Assembly: GCF_900087015.1 (NCBI RefSeq)
Contig: NZ_FLKP01000001.1
Span: 62,001 to 126,000, forward strand
Length of the DNA: 64,000 nt
From: Christensenella timonensis
GTDB taxonomy: Bacteria > Bacillota > Clostridia > Christensenellales > Christensenellaceae
Reading direction: 5' to 3'
In this document: positions 17,724 through 25,702 of the stretch, piece after piece
Numbering within the stretch: position 1 is the stretch's first letter
Layout of the letters: the number at the start of each line of letters is the position of its first letter
The notes under the pieces: model-generated
Databases searched by the model: none
Told to the model about the DNA's origin: nothing
Seen by the model: only the letters and a program-made list of their open reading frames with translations
Made by a program: the position numbers and the translations under genes

Positions 17724-19000
17724 ACCTTATGCAATGTCACAGTTCATATGTTGTGACGGATAGCAAAGGAACGGTAATTCTTGAATGCGGAAAAATGCTT
17801 GAACAGACCGGGTATCGTATCAAGATTTTTAATACGATCAATTTTTCAAAGTCAATGCACTATAACCCGTTTGCCTACATTCACAGTGAAAAAGACATTT
17901 TGAAACTGGTTAATACGATCATTGAGAATACCAAAGGCGAGGGAGAAAAAGCGGGTGAGGATTTTTGGGTTAAGGCAGAGCGGCTATATTACACGGCTTT
18001 AATCGGATATATCCATTACGAAGCCCCGGCAGAAGAACAAAATATGATTACCCTGCTGGAAATGATAGACGCTTCCGAAGTGCGCGAGGATGACGAGAAT
18101 TTTAAAAATGCAGTTGATTTAATGTTTGATCGGCTGGAAGAAAAAGCCCCAGAGCATTTCGCGGTCAGGCAATACAAGAAATATAAACTTGCGGCAGGAA
18201 AAACCGCAAAAAGTATTTTGGTTTCATGTGGTGCGCGGCTTTCTCCCTTTGACATTGCGGAGCTACGCGAAGTTATGGCTTATGATGAATTGGAGCTTGA
18301 CACGCTGGGCGACGAAAAGACCGCCCTGTTTATTATCCTGTCCGATACAGACGGAACATTTTCATTTTTGGCGGCTCTTATCTTTTCCCAGCTATTTAAT
18401 TTGTTGTGCGAAAAAGCCGATGACGTATACGGCGGGCGGCTTCCTATTCATGTTCGCTGTCTAATCGACGAGGCGGGAAATATCGGTAAAATTAACCAGC
18501 TTGAAAGGCTTGTAAGTGTGGTAAGATCGCGCGGAATTAGCATTTGTCCTATCTATCAAGCCTATTCGCAATGCAAGGCTACCTACAAGGACAATGCGGA
18601 AACGATCATAGCGAGTATGGACAGCACCTTATTTTTAGGGGGTCGGGAACCGTCCACGATCAAAGACATTTCCGAAGCATTGGGGCGTGAAACGGTGGAC
18701 TTGTTCAATGAAACGGAAAACAGAGGACGCGAGATCAGCCACGGACTGAATTATCAAAAAATTGGAAAGGAGTTGATGACAAAAGATCAGCTTGCAGTAA
18801 TGGACGGCGGGAAATGTATTTTACAAGTGCGCGGTGTACGTCCGTTTTATTCGGATAAGTACGATATTACAAAACACCCGAATTACAAATATCTTGCCGA
18901 TTACGACGAGCGGAACACATTCAACATTGAACAGTTTTTAAGCACAAGGTTAAGGGTCAAGCCAGATACAGTGTTTGACCTATACGACATGGGGGCGTGA
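17724..19000 (+). CDS. VirD4/TraG-like coupling protein, exon 2
   Basis: Exon 2 completes the coupling protein, beginning with the last two bases of an Asn codon. It encodes LMQCHSSYVVTDSKG (the segment after Walker A), then the all-alpha domain, the Walker B-like strand IHVRCLIDEAGNIGKI, the sensor region GISICPIYQAYSQ and the C-terminal ATPase part with LFLGGREPSTIKDISEALG. The family's usual stop lies just before a conserved small gene (maff2), as here. A frame opening with GTG at 17711 is intron sequence and not a start. Confidence 0.9.
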
Positions 19001-19045
19001 AGATCACGCCCCCTTTTCTATTTCATGAAAGGATGAATGAAACAT

Positions 19046-19204
19046 ATGGAATTTTTTACAGAAGCAGTAAAGGTATTGCAAATGCTTGTAATCGCGCTGG
19101 GCGCGGGTCTTGCAATTTGGGGTCTTGTCAATCTTTTAGAGGGCTACGGCAACGACAATCCCGCCGCTAAATCACAAGGGATTAAGCAGTTCATGGCTAA
19201 TTAA
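19046..19204 (+). pseudogene. maff2: maff2, 5' fragment (split by a 12.5-kb element)
   Basis: This frame encodes 52 residues (MEFFTEAVKVLQMLVIALGA then IWGLVNLLEGYGNDNP), the N-terminal half and first membrane helix of a Maff2-type small membrane protein conserved between VirD4-like and VirB6-like genes in Tn1549-type elements. After Ser-Gln-Gly the frame enters the inserted element and stops at IKQFMAN. The missing half (MKQLMAGGG and the second helix) is at 31700-31780. The element's left end mimics the next host residues, so the fragment ends in a near-native sequence and may still be made as a one-helix protein. Confidence 0.85.
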
Positions 19205-19266
19205 AGGGAACAAAAAGAAAGGAAAAGCCAATCCAGACGGTATCAGCGGCAGGCTACAAGAATAAA

Positions 19267-19295
19267 TTGTGATTTCACAAGATTGGTGCTATAAT
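19267..19295 (+). promoter_or_regulatory. Left-end promoter with operator overlapping the -35
   Basis: TTGTGA (19267) and TATAAT (19290) are separated by 17 bp. The -35 lies within the palindrome TTGTGATTTCACAA (19267-19280), a likely binding site for a repressor such as the HTH proteins encoded at 19359 or 20630. It drives the HTH-tnpV pair. Confidence 0.65.
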
Positions 19296-19358
19296 AAGAG
19301 AAAAGTTCCTGCCGGGGCAGCCGCTCCGGTGGTATGGATAGAAAGGCAGGAAAACAAT

Positions 19359-19631
19359 ATGCACATCAGCTATAAACCACTCTGGCACACACTGTTAGAG
19401 CGTGATATGAGAAAAGAGGATTTAAGGCTTGCCGCTGGTATGACAACAAATATGATTGCCAACATGAGCAAAGAGGGAAAGCACATCAGCATGGATACAT
19501 TAGCCCGTATCTGCGAAACGCTGAATTGTGAGATTACCGATGTGATTGAGTTAGTACCAGACGAGCCTGCTTCCACAGGAGGTAAGGAACATGAGCGAAT
19601 TGAAACCAAGAATAAAAGAAAACGGAATTGA
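19359..19631 (+). CDS. Small Xre/Cro-type helix-turn-helix regulator
   Basis: The protein is 90 residues. The start at 19359 (MHISYKPLW) follows GAAAGGCAGG; the longer frame from 19269 runs through the promoter and is rejected. The helix-turn-helix reads EDLRLAAGMTTNMIANMSKEGKHISMDTLARICETLNCEITDVIEL, a common single-domain regulator at transposon ends. Its 3' end overlaps tnpV by 41 bp, so the two are co-translated. It probably controls the left-end promoter. Confidence 0.8.
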   Translation: MHISYKPLWHTLLERDMRKEDLRLAAGMTTNMIANMSKEGKHISMDTLARICETLNCEITDVIELVPDEPASTGGKEHERIETKNKRKRN

Positions 19632-19968
19632 TTATATCCTTGTTGGAGATTACTACATCCCGGACTTGAAGTTGCCGGAGGAACACCGCCCCATCGGAAA
19701 GTACGGACGGATGCACCGGGAATATTTAAGAGAAGTCTGCCCAGCCAGATTACACACATTGACCCTGACCGGGGAATTGTGGACATATCTTGCAGACCTG
19801 AACGAACAGGCACAGAAACGGTTAGACACCATCATGGAGCAGATGAAAGCTGCCGAGGGCGTGACCGAGGAATTGAAGCGTACCCGTCAAATGGAATGGG
19901 TGCAGCGTTGCAATAACATTCACAACCGGGCAGAAGAAATTGTTTTACATGAGATGATTTATTCATAA
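19591..19968 (+). CDS. tnpV: TnpV transposon-encoded protein
   Basis: The protein is 125 residues. It matches the TnpV family found at the left end of Tn4451-type elements: IDYILVGDYYIPDLKLP, then IGKYGRMHREYLREV and a helical C-half (LNEQAQKRLDTIMEQMKAAEGVTEEL). TnpV is thought to be an accessory excision factor by position, but its activity is not established. The start codon lies within the upstream HTH gene after GGAGGTAAGG. Confidence 0.85.
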   Translation: MSELKPRIKENGIDYILVGDYYIPDLKLPEEHRPIGKYGRMHREYLREVCPARLHTLTLTGELWTYLADLNEQAQKRLDTIMEQMKAAEGVTEELKRTRQMEWVQRCNNIHNRAEEIVLHEMIYS

Positions 19969-20019
19969 CGGTATGGTAGAATGATTATTACAAATTAGAA
20001 GTTGTAAAGGAGACTTTGT

Positions 20020-20511
20020 ATGGGTAGAAAAGAAATAACAACAAAAGAAGATTTAATGAAAGTAATAGAATTATTCGAAAATACTGGAATTACATACTGG
20101 TTGGATGGCGGATGGGGTGTAGATATTTTAGCTGGTAAACAAACAAGAATTCATAGAGATATAGATATAAATTTTGATGCTCAACATACGGAAAAATTGT
20201 TAAATGTGCTTTTGAATCTGGGCTATAAAATTGATACAGACTGGAAACCGGTTAGAATAGAGTTATATAGTGATGAACTTGGTTACTTAGACATTCACCC
20301 GTTCGTTTTAAGTGAGGACGGAACTTCAAAACAAGCTGATTTAGAGGGTGGCTGGTATGAGTTTGAAAAAGATTACTTTGGTAGTGCTTTTTTTGAAGGA
20401 AAAACAATTCCTTGTATATCCTTAAAAGGCCAAAGAGTTTTCCATTCAGGTTATGAATTAAGAGATAAAGATAAGCATGATATTTCAATTCTTGAAAGTT
20501 TATCAAAATAA
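20020..20511 (+). CDS. lnu: Lincosamide nucleotidyltransferase, Lnu(A/C) group
   Basis: The protein is 163 residues. It has the minimal nucleotidyltransferase fold of the small Lnu enzymes: ITYWLDGGWGVDILAGKQ followed by the metal-binding HRDIDINFD, then LDIHPFVLSEDG and the C-terminal CISLKGQRVFHSGYEL. These enzymes adenylylate lincomycin and clindamycin in the cytoplasm. The length fits the lnu(A)/lnu(C) group (about 161-164). I lean to lnu(C)-like but cannot prove the subtype by eye. The ribosome site is AAAGGAGA. It is AT-rich compared with its neighbours, which points to a separately acquired cargo gene behind tnpV. Confidence 0.9.
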   Translation: MGRKEITTKEDLMKVIELFENTGITYWLDGGWGVDILAGKQTRIHRDIDINFDAQHTEKLLNVLLNLGYKIDTDWKPVRIELYSDELGYLDIHPFVLSEDGTSKQADLEGGWYEFEKDYFGSAFFEGKTIPCISLKGQRVFHSGYELRDKDKHDISILESLSK

Positions 20512-20629
20512 CATTGCTGTAATTTCTAAGATAAATTCCACTTTATCGCTTTGAAATTTTAACTGAATAAGTATAGCACCAACCGCTGCTACATGGAAGC
20601 AAACACAACCATGCAACAGCGGTTTTTCT

Positions 20630-21436
20630 TTACCGTTTTTTCCTTTGACTGATAGGAGTTCCTGTTTTCTTTGATTTTTGTAGAATCCGAATGAGCCAGC
20701 GAAATTCTTCGTCTGACAGATTTTTATAGTTGATGCCGAGCTGCTTGCAGTAAAGGACAACCAGCTTTTCATCCCGACTGCCCTTGAAATTTTCAACCGC
20801 TTCCAAATTTTCTTTCAATTCATCGGCAACGGTGGTCTGGGGCGCACTCTCGCTGTCCTTTTTGTGGGCTTCCCGAATATCCCGGATAATGAGATTGAGG
20901 TCATCAAGAACCATGTGGCTGAAATATTCATCATCGCTGATATGGGCGGCTTGCAGCACTTTCAAATGCGGGTCGTCTTCGCCGGGGCGATACCGTTCAA
21001 TGATTTCATGCCGGACAGTATCGACAAGGGCGTTGAGGTTTTGAATCTGCATGGTGGCAATCCCATCTACATAAATCTCAATGTCCGCAAGAAACTTGAT
21101 AAAGTCCTTATGAGTGGCAAGCTCACAGAGCAGACGGTTGTTAATCCGACCGCCTTTCAGAAGTGCCACCATCTCATCATTCAAATGCAGCTCTGTTAGT
21201 GGCGTGTTGATCTGCTCCCGGTTCTCTGTCCGGCACAGCAGATAATCAACGGAAACCCCATAGAAGTCTGCCAGCGTGATAAGGTTGCCATGATTGATTT
21301 CCTTATAATCCTCTTTTTCATAACTGCCAAGAGCTGATTTGGAAATGCCCGTCAGCTCTGATAATTCTTCCAGATTTAAGCCTTTGTCCTTGCGGAGTTC
21401 CCAAAGGCGTTCCTGTATGCTTGTCGCTCCTTTCAT
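20630..21436 (-). CDS. Xre-family transcriptional regulator with long C-terminal domain
   Basis: The protein is 268 residues. The N-terminal 75 residues form a Cro/C1 helix-turn-helix (IQERLWELRKDKGLNLEELS, then SALGSYEKEDYKEINHGNLI). The remainder is helical, with ELHLNDEMVALLKGGRINNRLLCELATHKDFIKFLADIEIYVDG, a conserved segment in regulators of clostridial mobilizable elements. It points back towards lnu. The divergent genes from 21920 (Rep-like, DUF3847, relaxase) are the likely targets, with about 480 bp of regulatory DNA between them. Confidence 0.8.
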   Translation of the reverse strand: MKGATSIQERLWELRKDKGLNLEELSELTGISKSALGSYEKEDYKEINHGNLITLADFYGVSVDYLLCRTENREQINTPLTELHLNDEMVALLKGGRINNRLLCELATHKDFIKFLADIEIYVDGIATMQIQNLNALVDTVRHEIIERYRPGEDDPHLKVLQAAHISDDEYFSHMVLDDLNLIIRDIREAHKKDSESAPQTTVADELKENLEAVENFKGSRDEKLVVLYCKQLGINYKNLSDEEFRWLIRILQKSKKTGTPISQRKKR

Positions 21437-21919
21437 GGGCGCACGCTCCTTTCCGGCGGTTTCATTACTGCCGCTTAACTGGATTATATCATACTTTCCG
21501 CAATCGTGGAAATTTCTGATTTTTACCCTTAATTCCTACTTTGTGGACATACGGCACAGGGCACAAAAATGTTCTATGATACAGGTAGTTCATCGATGGA
21601 TTATTCCAATCGAATGACCAGCCTGTGTGGGATATGCTTCCCCGGCGATGTAGCGCCATGACTTTTGGCAGGGATATGGAGGAACCCTGACCGAAACGAG
21701 CGTACCAAAGGGAGCAATACGCCGCTGTGAGATTCAGGGGAGGAACGACACCGGGGAGAACTGGCGAACTGATACCGAAATGATACCGAAACACGACAAT
21801 CTGATAGGGGGATAGTCTACCCTATTGCTGATACTTCTGGAGATTTTAGACGGCTCTATGACCGTAATTTTGCCGAAAATCGCCCCGAAACTATACACTA
21901 AAACGGGAGGAAACGCAAT
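21437..21919. other. Intergenic control region of the serine-recombinase element
   Basis: 483 bp without a gene. A TATAAT-like box on the minus strand near 21485 suits the repressor promoter. TGATACCGAAA is repeated in tandem at about 21772-21793. The 3' part (21830-21910) is the leader of the plus-strand operon. I see no further structure that I can name. Confidence 0.4.
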
Positions 21920-22108
21920 ATGCCGAGAATGAGCAAAAAGAGGAAGCATGAGCTTTCTTTTTACCTCAATGACCGGGGGCGTGTCACTTACAACGAATTA
22001 TGCCGGAAATGCAAGCATGGGTGCAAGCAGAGCTTCCGGGCGGTTGTGGTTGACTGCCCCCGTTATTTATCCAAAAGAGCAAAGAAAAAGGAGGAACACA
22101 CCGAATGA
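21920..22108 (+). CDS. Small basic Cys-containing protein
   Basis: A 62-residue basic protein (MPRMSKKRKHELSFYLND) with a Cys pair and a further Cys (NELCRKCKHGCKQSF) that may bind zinc. It starts after GGGAGGAAA and overlaps the next gene by 4 bp (ATGA). It is a recurring first gene of this mobilizable-element operon but has no assigned role. Confidence 0.65.
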   Translation: MPRMSKKRKHELSFYLNDRGRVTYNELCRKCKHGCKQSFRAVVVDCPRYLSKRAKKKEEHTE

Positions 22109-22446
22109 ATTTTGAATTTATGACGATAGGCACACCGTTGCCGCCCTGTATGCCCTTTCCCAGAGCGTTGACAGGATTTCCAGTCAGCAGCACCGCAAAG
22201 GTCATGTACTGCCGGATGTTGGACGCTATGCTATCCAACGGACAGGAGGACGAGAACGGAATCCTGTTTATCTGCTTCCCTGTCACAGCCATTGCCGCAG
22301 TCCTGTCCCGCAGCCCCATGACGGTCAAGCGTTCTCTGAATGAACTGGAAACCGCCGGACTGATCATGCGAGTGCGTCAGGGCGTTGGAGAACCAAACAG
22401 GATTTATGTGCTGATACCGGGAAAGGAGGACGCTGCCCTTGCCTGA
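22105..22446 (+). CDS. Winged-helix replication/regulatory protein (RepA N-terminal-like)
   Basis: The protein is 113 residues. It carries the replisome-organizer style winged helix: FPVSSTAKVMYCRMLDAMLSN, FPVTAIAAVLSRSPMTVKRS and LNELETAGLIMRVRQG. It is only the DNA-binding part; the C-terminal domain of full initiators is lacking. It overlaps both neighbours, so it belongs to a tight operon with the DUF3847 gene. It probably regulates mobilization or replication genes. Confidence 0.7.
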   Translation: MNFEFMTIGTPLPPCMPFPRALTGFPVSSTAKVMYCRMLDAMLSNGQEDENGILFICFPVTAIAAVLSRSPMTVKRSLNELETAGLIMRVRQGVGEPNRIYVLIPGKEDAALA

Positions 22447-22735
22447 TACCTCAAAGCTGGAAAAGCTCAACCGAGAGTTGGAAAAGAGTGAAAAGAAACT
22501 GCGGAAAGCCATCAATGATGAAAAGGCATTGCAGCACCAGCTAAAGCAGCTTACCCGAAAAGAACGGACACACCGGCTCTGTACTCGTGGCGGTATGCTG
22601 GAAAGTTTTCTGCAAGAGCCGGAACGCCTGACAGATGATGATGTCATGCTGTTGTTGACACTCATTTTTCACAGGCAGGACACGCAGGAACTATTGAAGA
22701 AACTGCTGGAACGTGAGAAGCCGGAAACCCCTTAG
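22439..22735 (+). CDS. DUF3847 family protein
   Basis: The protein is 98 residues. The N-terminal half is a charged coiled coil (KLEKLNRELEKSEKKLRKAI), followed by RTHRLCTRGGMLESFLQEPERLTDDDVMLLL, the conserved DUF3847 core. In related elements this gene lies just upstream of the relaxase, so it is probably a relaxosome accessory protein. Here the resistance cassette separates it from the relaxase gene. Confidence 0.8.
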   Translation: MPDTSKLEKLNRELEKSEKKLRKAINDEKALQHQLKQLTRKERTHRLCTRGGMLESFLQEPERLTDDDVMLLLTLIFHRQDTQELLKKLLEREKPETP

Positions 22736-22779
22736 TTTACTAAGGGCGCAATTATACACCACCCAGAGGTTGGTGCATT
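22731..22779 (-). other. Candidate oriT of the serine-recombinase element
   Basis: On the minus strand the sequence reads TTGCGCCCTTAG (22752-22740), which resembles the GCGCCCTTA nick region used by MobA/MobQ relaxases such as that of RSF1010. It is bordered by inverted repeats (ACCACCCAGAGGTTGGT near 22757-22773). The relaxase encoded at 25899 is of the matching family. Position and motif support an oriT; the nick has not been shown. Confidence 0.45.
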
Positions 22780-23087
22780 GCGTTCTCCGAAGGCTCCTCG
22801 CCGGGGGGCTGTGATTTTCCGCAGTCATGGTCTGCTCCAAATCAAACAGGGGACGCTACGCTTCCCCTGCGCTGGCTGCCGCCAGCTACCCTTTTGTGGA
22901 CTTGCCATCTGGGGAGACCTTGCGCTGCAAGCTGTTCCCAGCCGACAAGTTTCATAAAATATGCTATCTTTTCGATAGGCAATAAAGTATAATAAAGTCA
23001 GCAATAAATCGGAATTTTACGGTCAGTAAGGAATGCGTAAAGTTATATGATTGTATTATAAGCGATTTGTTAAATTTTTATAACCAC

Positions 23088-23116
23088 TTGTATTTGCCTG
23101 CGATTTATGGTATAAT
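23088..23116 (+). promoter_or_regulatory. lsa: Promoter of the lsa leader transcript
   Basis: TTGTAT (23088-23093) and TATAAT (23111-23116) are 17 bp apart. Transcription would start near 23123, giving a leader of about 360 nt before lsa. The 350 bp between the DUF3847 stop and this promoter hold the candidate oriT and no other gene I can support. Confidence 0.75.
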
Positions 23117-23144
23117 ATTTTGAAATTTAGAAAGAGGTGGGAAG

Positions 23145-23168
23145 ATGATTAACTTTTCTTGCAAATAA
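23145..23168 (+). CDS. Seven-residue leader peptide MINFSCK of the lsa attenuator
   Basis: ATG at 23145 follows AAAGAGGTGGGAAG, a strong ribosome site, and the frame stops after seven codons. Its codons 3-7 are the first arm of the leader's alternative pairing (see the attenuator entry), so a ribosome stalled on this peptide would mask that arm. This is the standard layout of ribosome-stalling leaders ahead of ABC-F and other translation-antibiotic resistance genes. Confidence 0.7.
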   Translation: MINFSCK

Positions 23169-23336
23169 AATCAAAATATGCGGTAGTGCTATACTTTGGC
23201 ATTATTGTGTCTATTGCAAGAAAGTTATATGTCTATCTTACTCAATATAGTGCTGTTGCCACTTTTGCTTAGTGGTGTTATTTTATGCTATGACGAGCTG
23301 CAAGGATAAACTTTCTTGTGGCTCTTATTTTGTTTT
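23151..23336 (+). promoter_or_regulatory. lsa: Transcription attenuator of lsa (antiterminator plus intrinsic terminator)
   Basis: Three segments can pair in two exclusive ways. Segment 1 (AACTTTTCTTGCAA, 23151-23164, inside the leader peptide) pairs with segment 2 (TTGCAAGAAAGTT, 23214-23226) with one bulged base. Segment 2 can instead pair over 10 perfect bases (23217-23226) with segment 3 (AACTTTCTTG, 23309-23318). Segment 3 is the 3' side of a terminator hairpin (GAGC..CAAG / CTTG..GCTC, 23295-23324) followed by TTATTTTGTTTT. Without antibiotic 1:2 forms and the terminator stops transcription. With a stalled ribosome on segment 1, 2:3 forms and lsa is transcribed. Confidence 0.8.
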
Positions 23337-23347
23337 GGAGGTGCTTT

Positions 23348-23425
23348 ATGAATAGTGCAGAACAGATAGTTACACATGATTCACTCCGTATAGTGTCGGT
23401 TCCTTTTGGTGAAATCTATACGTAG
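23348..23425 (+). CDS. Second leader peptide (25 residues) upstream of lsa
   Basis: ATG at 23348 follows TTGGAGGTGC and encodes MNSAEQIVTHDSLRIVSVPF plus five more residues. Its 3' codons form one arm of a hairpin: 23395-23413 pairs with 23432-23445 over 14 bp with a 5-base bulge. A ribosome on this frame would open the hairpin, whose 3' side ends 18 bases before the lsa ribosome site, so it may add a second control step. It may also simply be a translated spacer. Confidence 0.5.
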   Translation: MNSAEQIVTHDSLRIVSVPFGEIYT

Positions 23426-23481
23426 TAAACATTCACCGAACCGACTTTGTATCGTATGACATGCAAAGGAGGATAATATTT

Positions 23482-24942
23482 ATGTCAATGATTAAAATTG
23501 AAAACCTTACGTTTTCATATCCGACAAGTTATGATAATGTTTTTGAAAATGTCAGTTTCCAGGTTGATACCGATTGGAAGCTTGGTTTTGTGGGCAGAAA
23601 CGGACGAGGTAAAACAACCTTTCTGAATCTTCTGCTTGGGAAATATGAGTATAGTGGAAAAATCCTATCATCCGTACAGTTTGATTATTTTCCTTATCCC
23701 GTTTCAGATAAGAATCGTATTACAGAGGATATATTGCAGGAGATTTGCCCACTTGCGGAAGAATGGGAACTTATGCGAGAACTTTCTTATCTTGATGTTG
23801 ATGTCGATGTGCTTTGGCGACCTTTTGAAACACTTTCCAACGGAGAGCAGACAAAGGTTTTGATTGCCGCTCTTTTTCTTAATGAAGGGCATTTCCTACT
23901 GATTGATGAACCTACCAACCATTTGGATGCCAAAGCGAGAAAAAGTGTGGCGGCATATCTGAAAAAGAAAAAGGGATTCATCTTAGTTTCTCACGATCGT
24001 CGCTTTCTTGACGATTGTGTTGACTATATTCTATCGATTAACCGAGCGAATATCGAAGTGCAAAGAGGAAACTTTTCATCATGGATGTCAAATTTTGAGC
24101 GACAGCAAGAATTTGAACTGGCTCAGAACGAACGTTTGCAAAAGGACATCAGACGATTACAGCAGTCGGCAAAACGCGCTGCAGTATGGTCTGAACGTGT
24201 AGAAGCTTCCAAAATTGGGGCAGCAGATAAAGGTTATGTCGGTCATAAAGCCGCCAAAATGATGAAGCGTTCAAAATCTATAGAAGCGAGACAACAACAG
24301 ACAATCGAACAAAAATCAGCATTGCTGAAAAATATGGAAACCGCAGAAGCCCTCAAGATACAACCGCTTAATTACCATACAGATTTGCTTGCATCATTAT
24401 CGAATGTAGTAGTTTATTATGATGGCATTTCAGTTTGTGAACCCGTTTCGTTTGAAATAAGACAGGGAGAACGCATTGTGCTTGATGGAAAGAACGGCAG
24501 TGGCAAAAGTAGCCTGTTAAAGTTGGTAGTCGGGCAGTCCATAGATTATACGGGTACAGTAACACTTGGCTCTGGGCTTGTAATTTCTTATGTGCCACAG
24601 GATACATCGTATTTATGTGGAACCCTTTCCGAGTTTGCAGAAGAAAACAACCTTGATGAAAGTTTGTTCAAGGCAATTCTTAGGAAAATGGACTTTGAGC
24701 GTGTACAGTTTGAAAAGGATATTAAAGACTTTTCTGGCGGGCAAAAGAAGAAAGTCCTAATTGCGAAAAGCCTTTGTGAAAAGGCACACTTGTATGTATG
24801 GGATGAACCGCTCAACTTTATTGATGTGTACTCACGTATGCAGATTGAACAACTCATAACGGAGTTTGCCCCGACCATGCTCCTGGTAGAACATGACAGT
24901 GTTTTTCGAGATACTGTGGCAAGTAAAATTGTGAATATCTAA
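23482..24942 (+). CDS. lsa: ABC-F ribosomal protection protein, Lsa family
   Basis: The protein is 486 residues. The start at 23482 has AAAGGAGG upstream; the ATG at 23461 overlaps the ribosome site and is rejected. Two ATPase domains lie in tandem with no membrane segments: Walker A GRNGRGKTT at 38 and GKNGSGKSS at 336, signatures LSNGEQ at 118 and FSGGQ at 417, and Walker B LLIDEPTNHLD and LYVWDEPLNFID. The WKLGFVGRNGRGKTT start and WRPFETLSNGEQ mark the Lsa group, closest in style to Lsa(B)/Lsa(C). Such proteins bind the ribosomal E site and displace lincosamides, streptogramin A and pleuromutilins. It is controlled by the upstream attenuator. Confidence 0.9.
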   Translation: MSMIKIENLTFSYPTSYDNVFENVSFQVDTDWKLGFVGRNGRGKTTFLNLLLGKYEYSGKILSSVQFDYFPYPVSDKNRITEDILQEICPLAEEWELMRELSYLDVDVDVLWRPFETLSNGEQTKVLIAALFLNEGHFLLIDEPTNHLDAKARKSVAAYLKKKKGFILVSHDRRFLDDCVDYILSINRANIEVQRGNFSSWMSNFERQQEFELAQNERLQKDIRRLQQSAKRAAVWSERVEASKIGAADKGYVGHKAAKMMKRSKSIEARQQQTIEQKSALLKNMETAEALKIQPLNYHTDLLASLSNVVVYYDGISVCEPVSFEIRQGERIVLDGKNGSGKSSLLKLVVGQSIDYTGTVTLGSGLVISYVPQDTSYLCGTLSEFAEENNLDESLFKAILRKMDFERVQFEKDIKDFSGGQKKKVLIAKSLCEKAHLYVWDEPLNFIDVYSRMQIEQLITEFAPTMLLVEHDSVFRDTVASKIVNI

Positions 24943-24945
24943 ATT

Positions 24946-25055
24946 GGTTCTTCCGCAATTTTACGTTTTTCGCTTTAATAAAAATGGAGAATGCTGATTT
25001 ACACTGGCATTCCAGTATTGAAAAATTACAAAATACGGATAATTGCGTAAGAACC
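24946..25055. repeat. Long imperfect stem-loop between lsa and the kinase-like gene
   Basis: GGTTCTTCCGCAATT (24946-24960) and AATTGCGTAAGAACC (25041-25055) are complementary except for one base. Inside, GAATGC and GGCATTC form a nested hairpin, and further short complementary runs extend it. It could be a terminator-like structure or a folded relic of a small mobile repeat. Confidence 0.6.
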
Positions 25056-25156
25056 TCTAAATTAAAATAATTGTATGGGTTAATTCCAGCTTTACAGAGA
25101 CTCAAATTCCAGTTTGTAGAATTAAGAAAATCGTAATTTGTGGAGGTAAAATATAG

Positions 25157-25702
25157 ATGAATCAAGGTAGAATTATTGTAATCACAGGTGCGCCGGGGAC
25201 AGGAAAAACTACAACGGCATCTGCTGTTGCAAAAGAATCAGATTTGGAAAAGTCTGTGCATATGCACACAGATGACTTTTATCATTATTTGAGTAAAGGG
25301 GCAATACCACCGCATTTGCCGGAATCAAATGAGCAAAATTTGATTGTCATTGAAGCGTTTTTAGAAGCTGCGAAGCGATATGCTCGTGGTGGATATGATG
25401 TAATTGTTGACGGTATTATCGGACCGTGGTTTTTAAAGCCGTGGCAAAGTCTTGTTCGGGAACATTATGAGGTGCATTATATTATTTTAAGGGCAAGTAA
25501 GGAAGAAACCTTGAAGCGAGCTGTTGAACGCTCAAAGTTAGACCGAAAGACAAATATCGAATTGGTAGAAACCATGTGGGAGCAATTTTGCAATCTGGGA
25601 ATATATGAATCGAATGTTATAGATACGACCACTTATTCCATTCAAGAAACTGTTTCCGCAGTACAAGAAAAAATCGTAAGTAGGGCAGCGTTGTTGTCTT
25701 AG
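25157..25702 (+). CDS. P-loop kinase-like ATPase (chloramphenicol phosphotransferase/zeta-like fold)
   Basis: The protein is 181 residues and starts after GGAGGTAAAATATAG. Walker A is ITGAPGTGKTTTASAVA at residues 9-25. A substrate-side motif HMHTDDFYHYL follows, then VIVDGIIGPWF, a catalytic loop LRASKEETLKRAVERSK and a lid. The order matches small P-loop kinases such as chloramphenicol 3-O-phosphotransferase and AAA_33 proteins. It sits in the resistance block with lnu and lsa and shares their AT-richness, so drug modification is possible, but the substrate is unproven. Confidence 0.6.
   Translation: MNQGRIIVITGAPGTGKTTTASAVAKESDLEKSVHMHTDDFYHYLSKGAIPPHLPESNEQNLIVIEAFLEAAKRYARGGYDVIVDGIIGPWFLKPWQSLVREHYEVHYIILRASKEETLKRAVERSKLDRKTNIELVETMWEQFCNLGIYESNVIDTTTYSIQETVSAVQEKIVSRAALLS

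Noticed and set aside
20252-20506. Minus-strand frame inside lnu
   Set aside because: It is the shadow of a clearly recognised nucleotidyltransferase gene and has no ribosome site.
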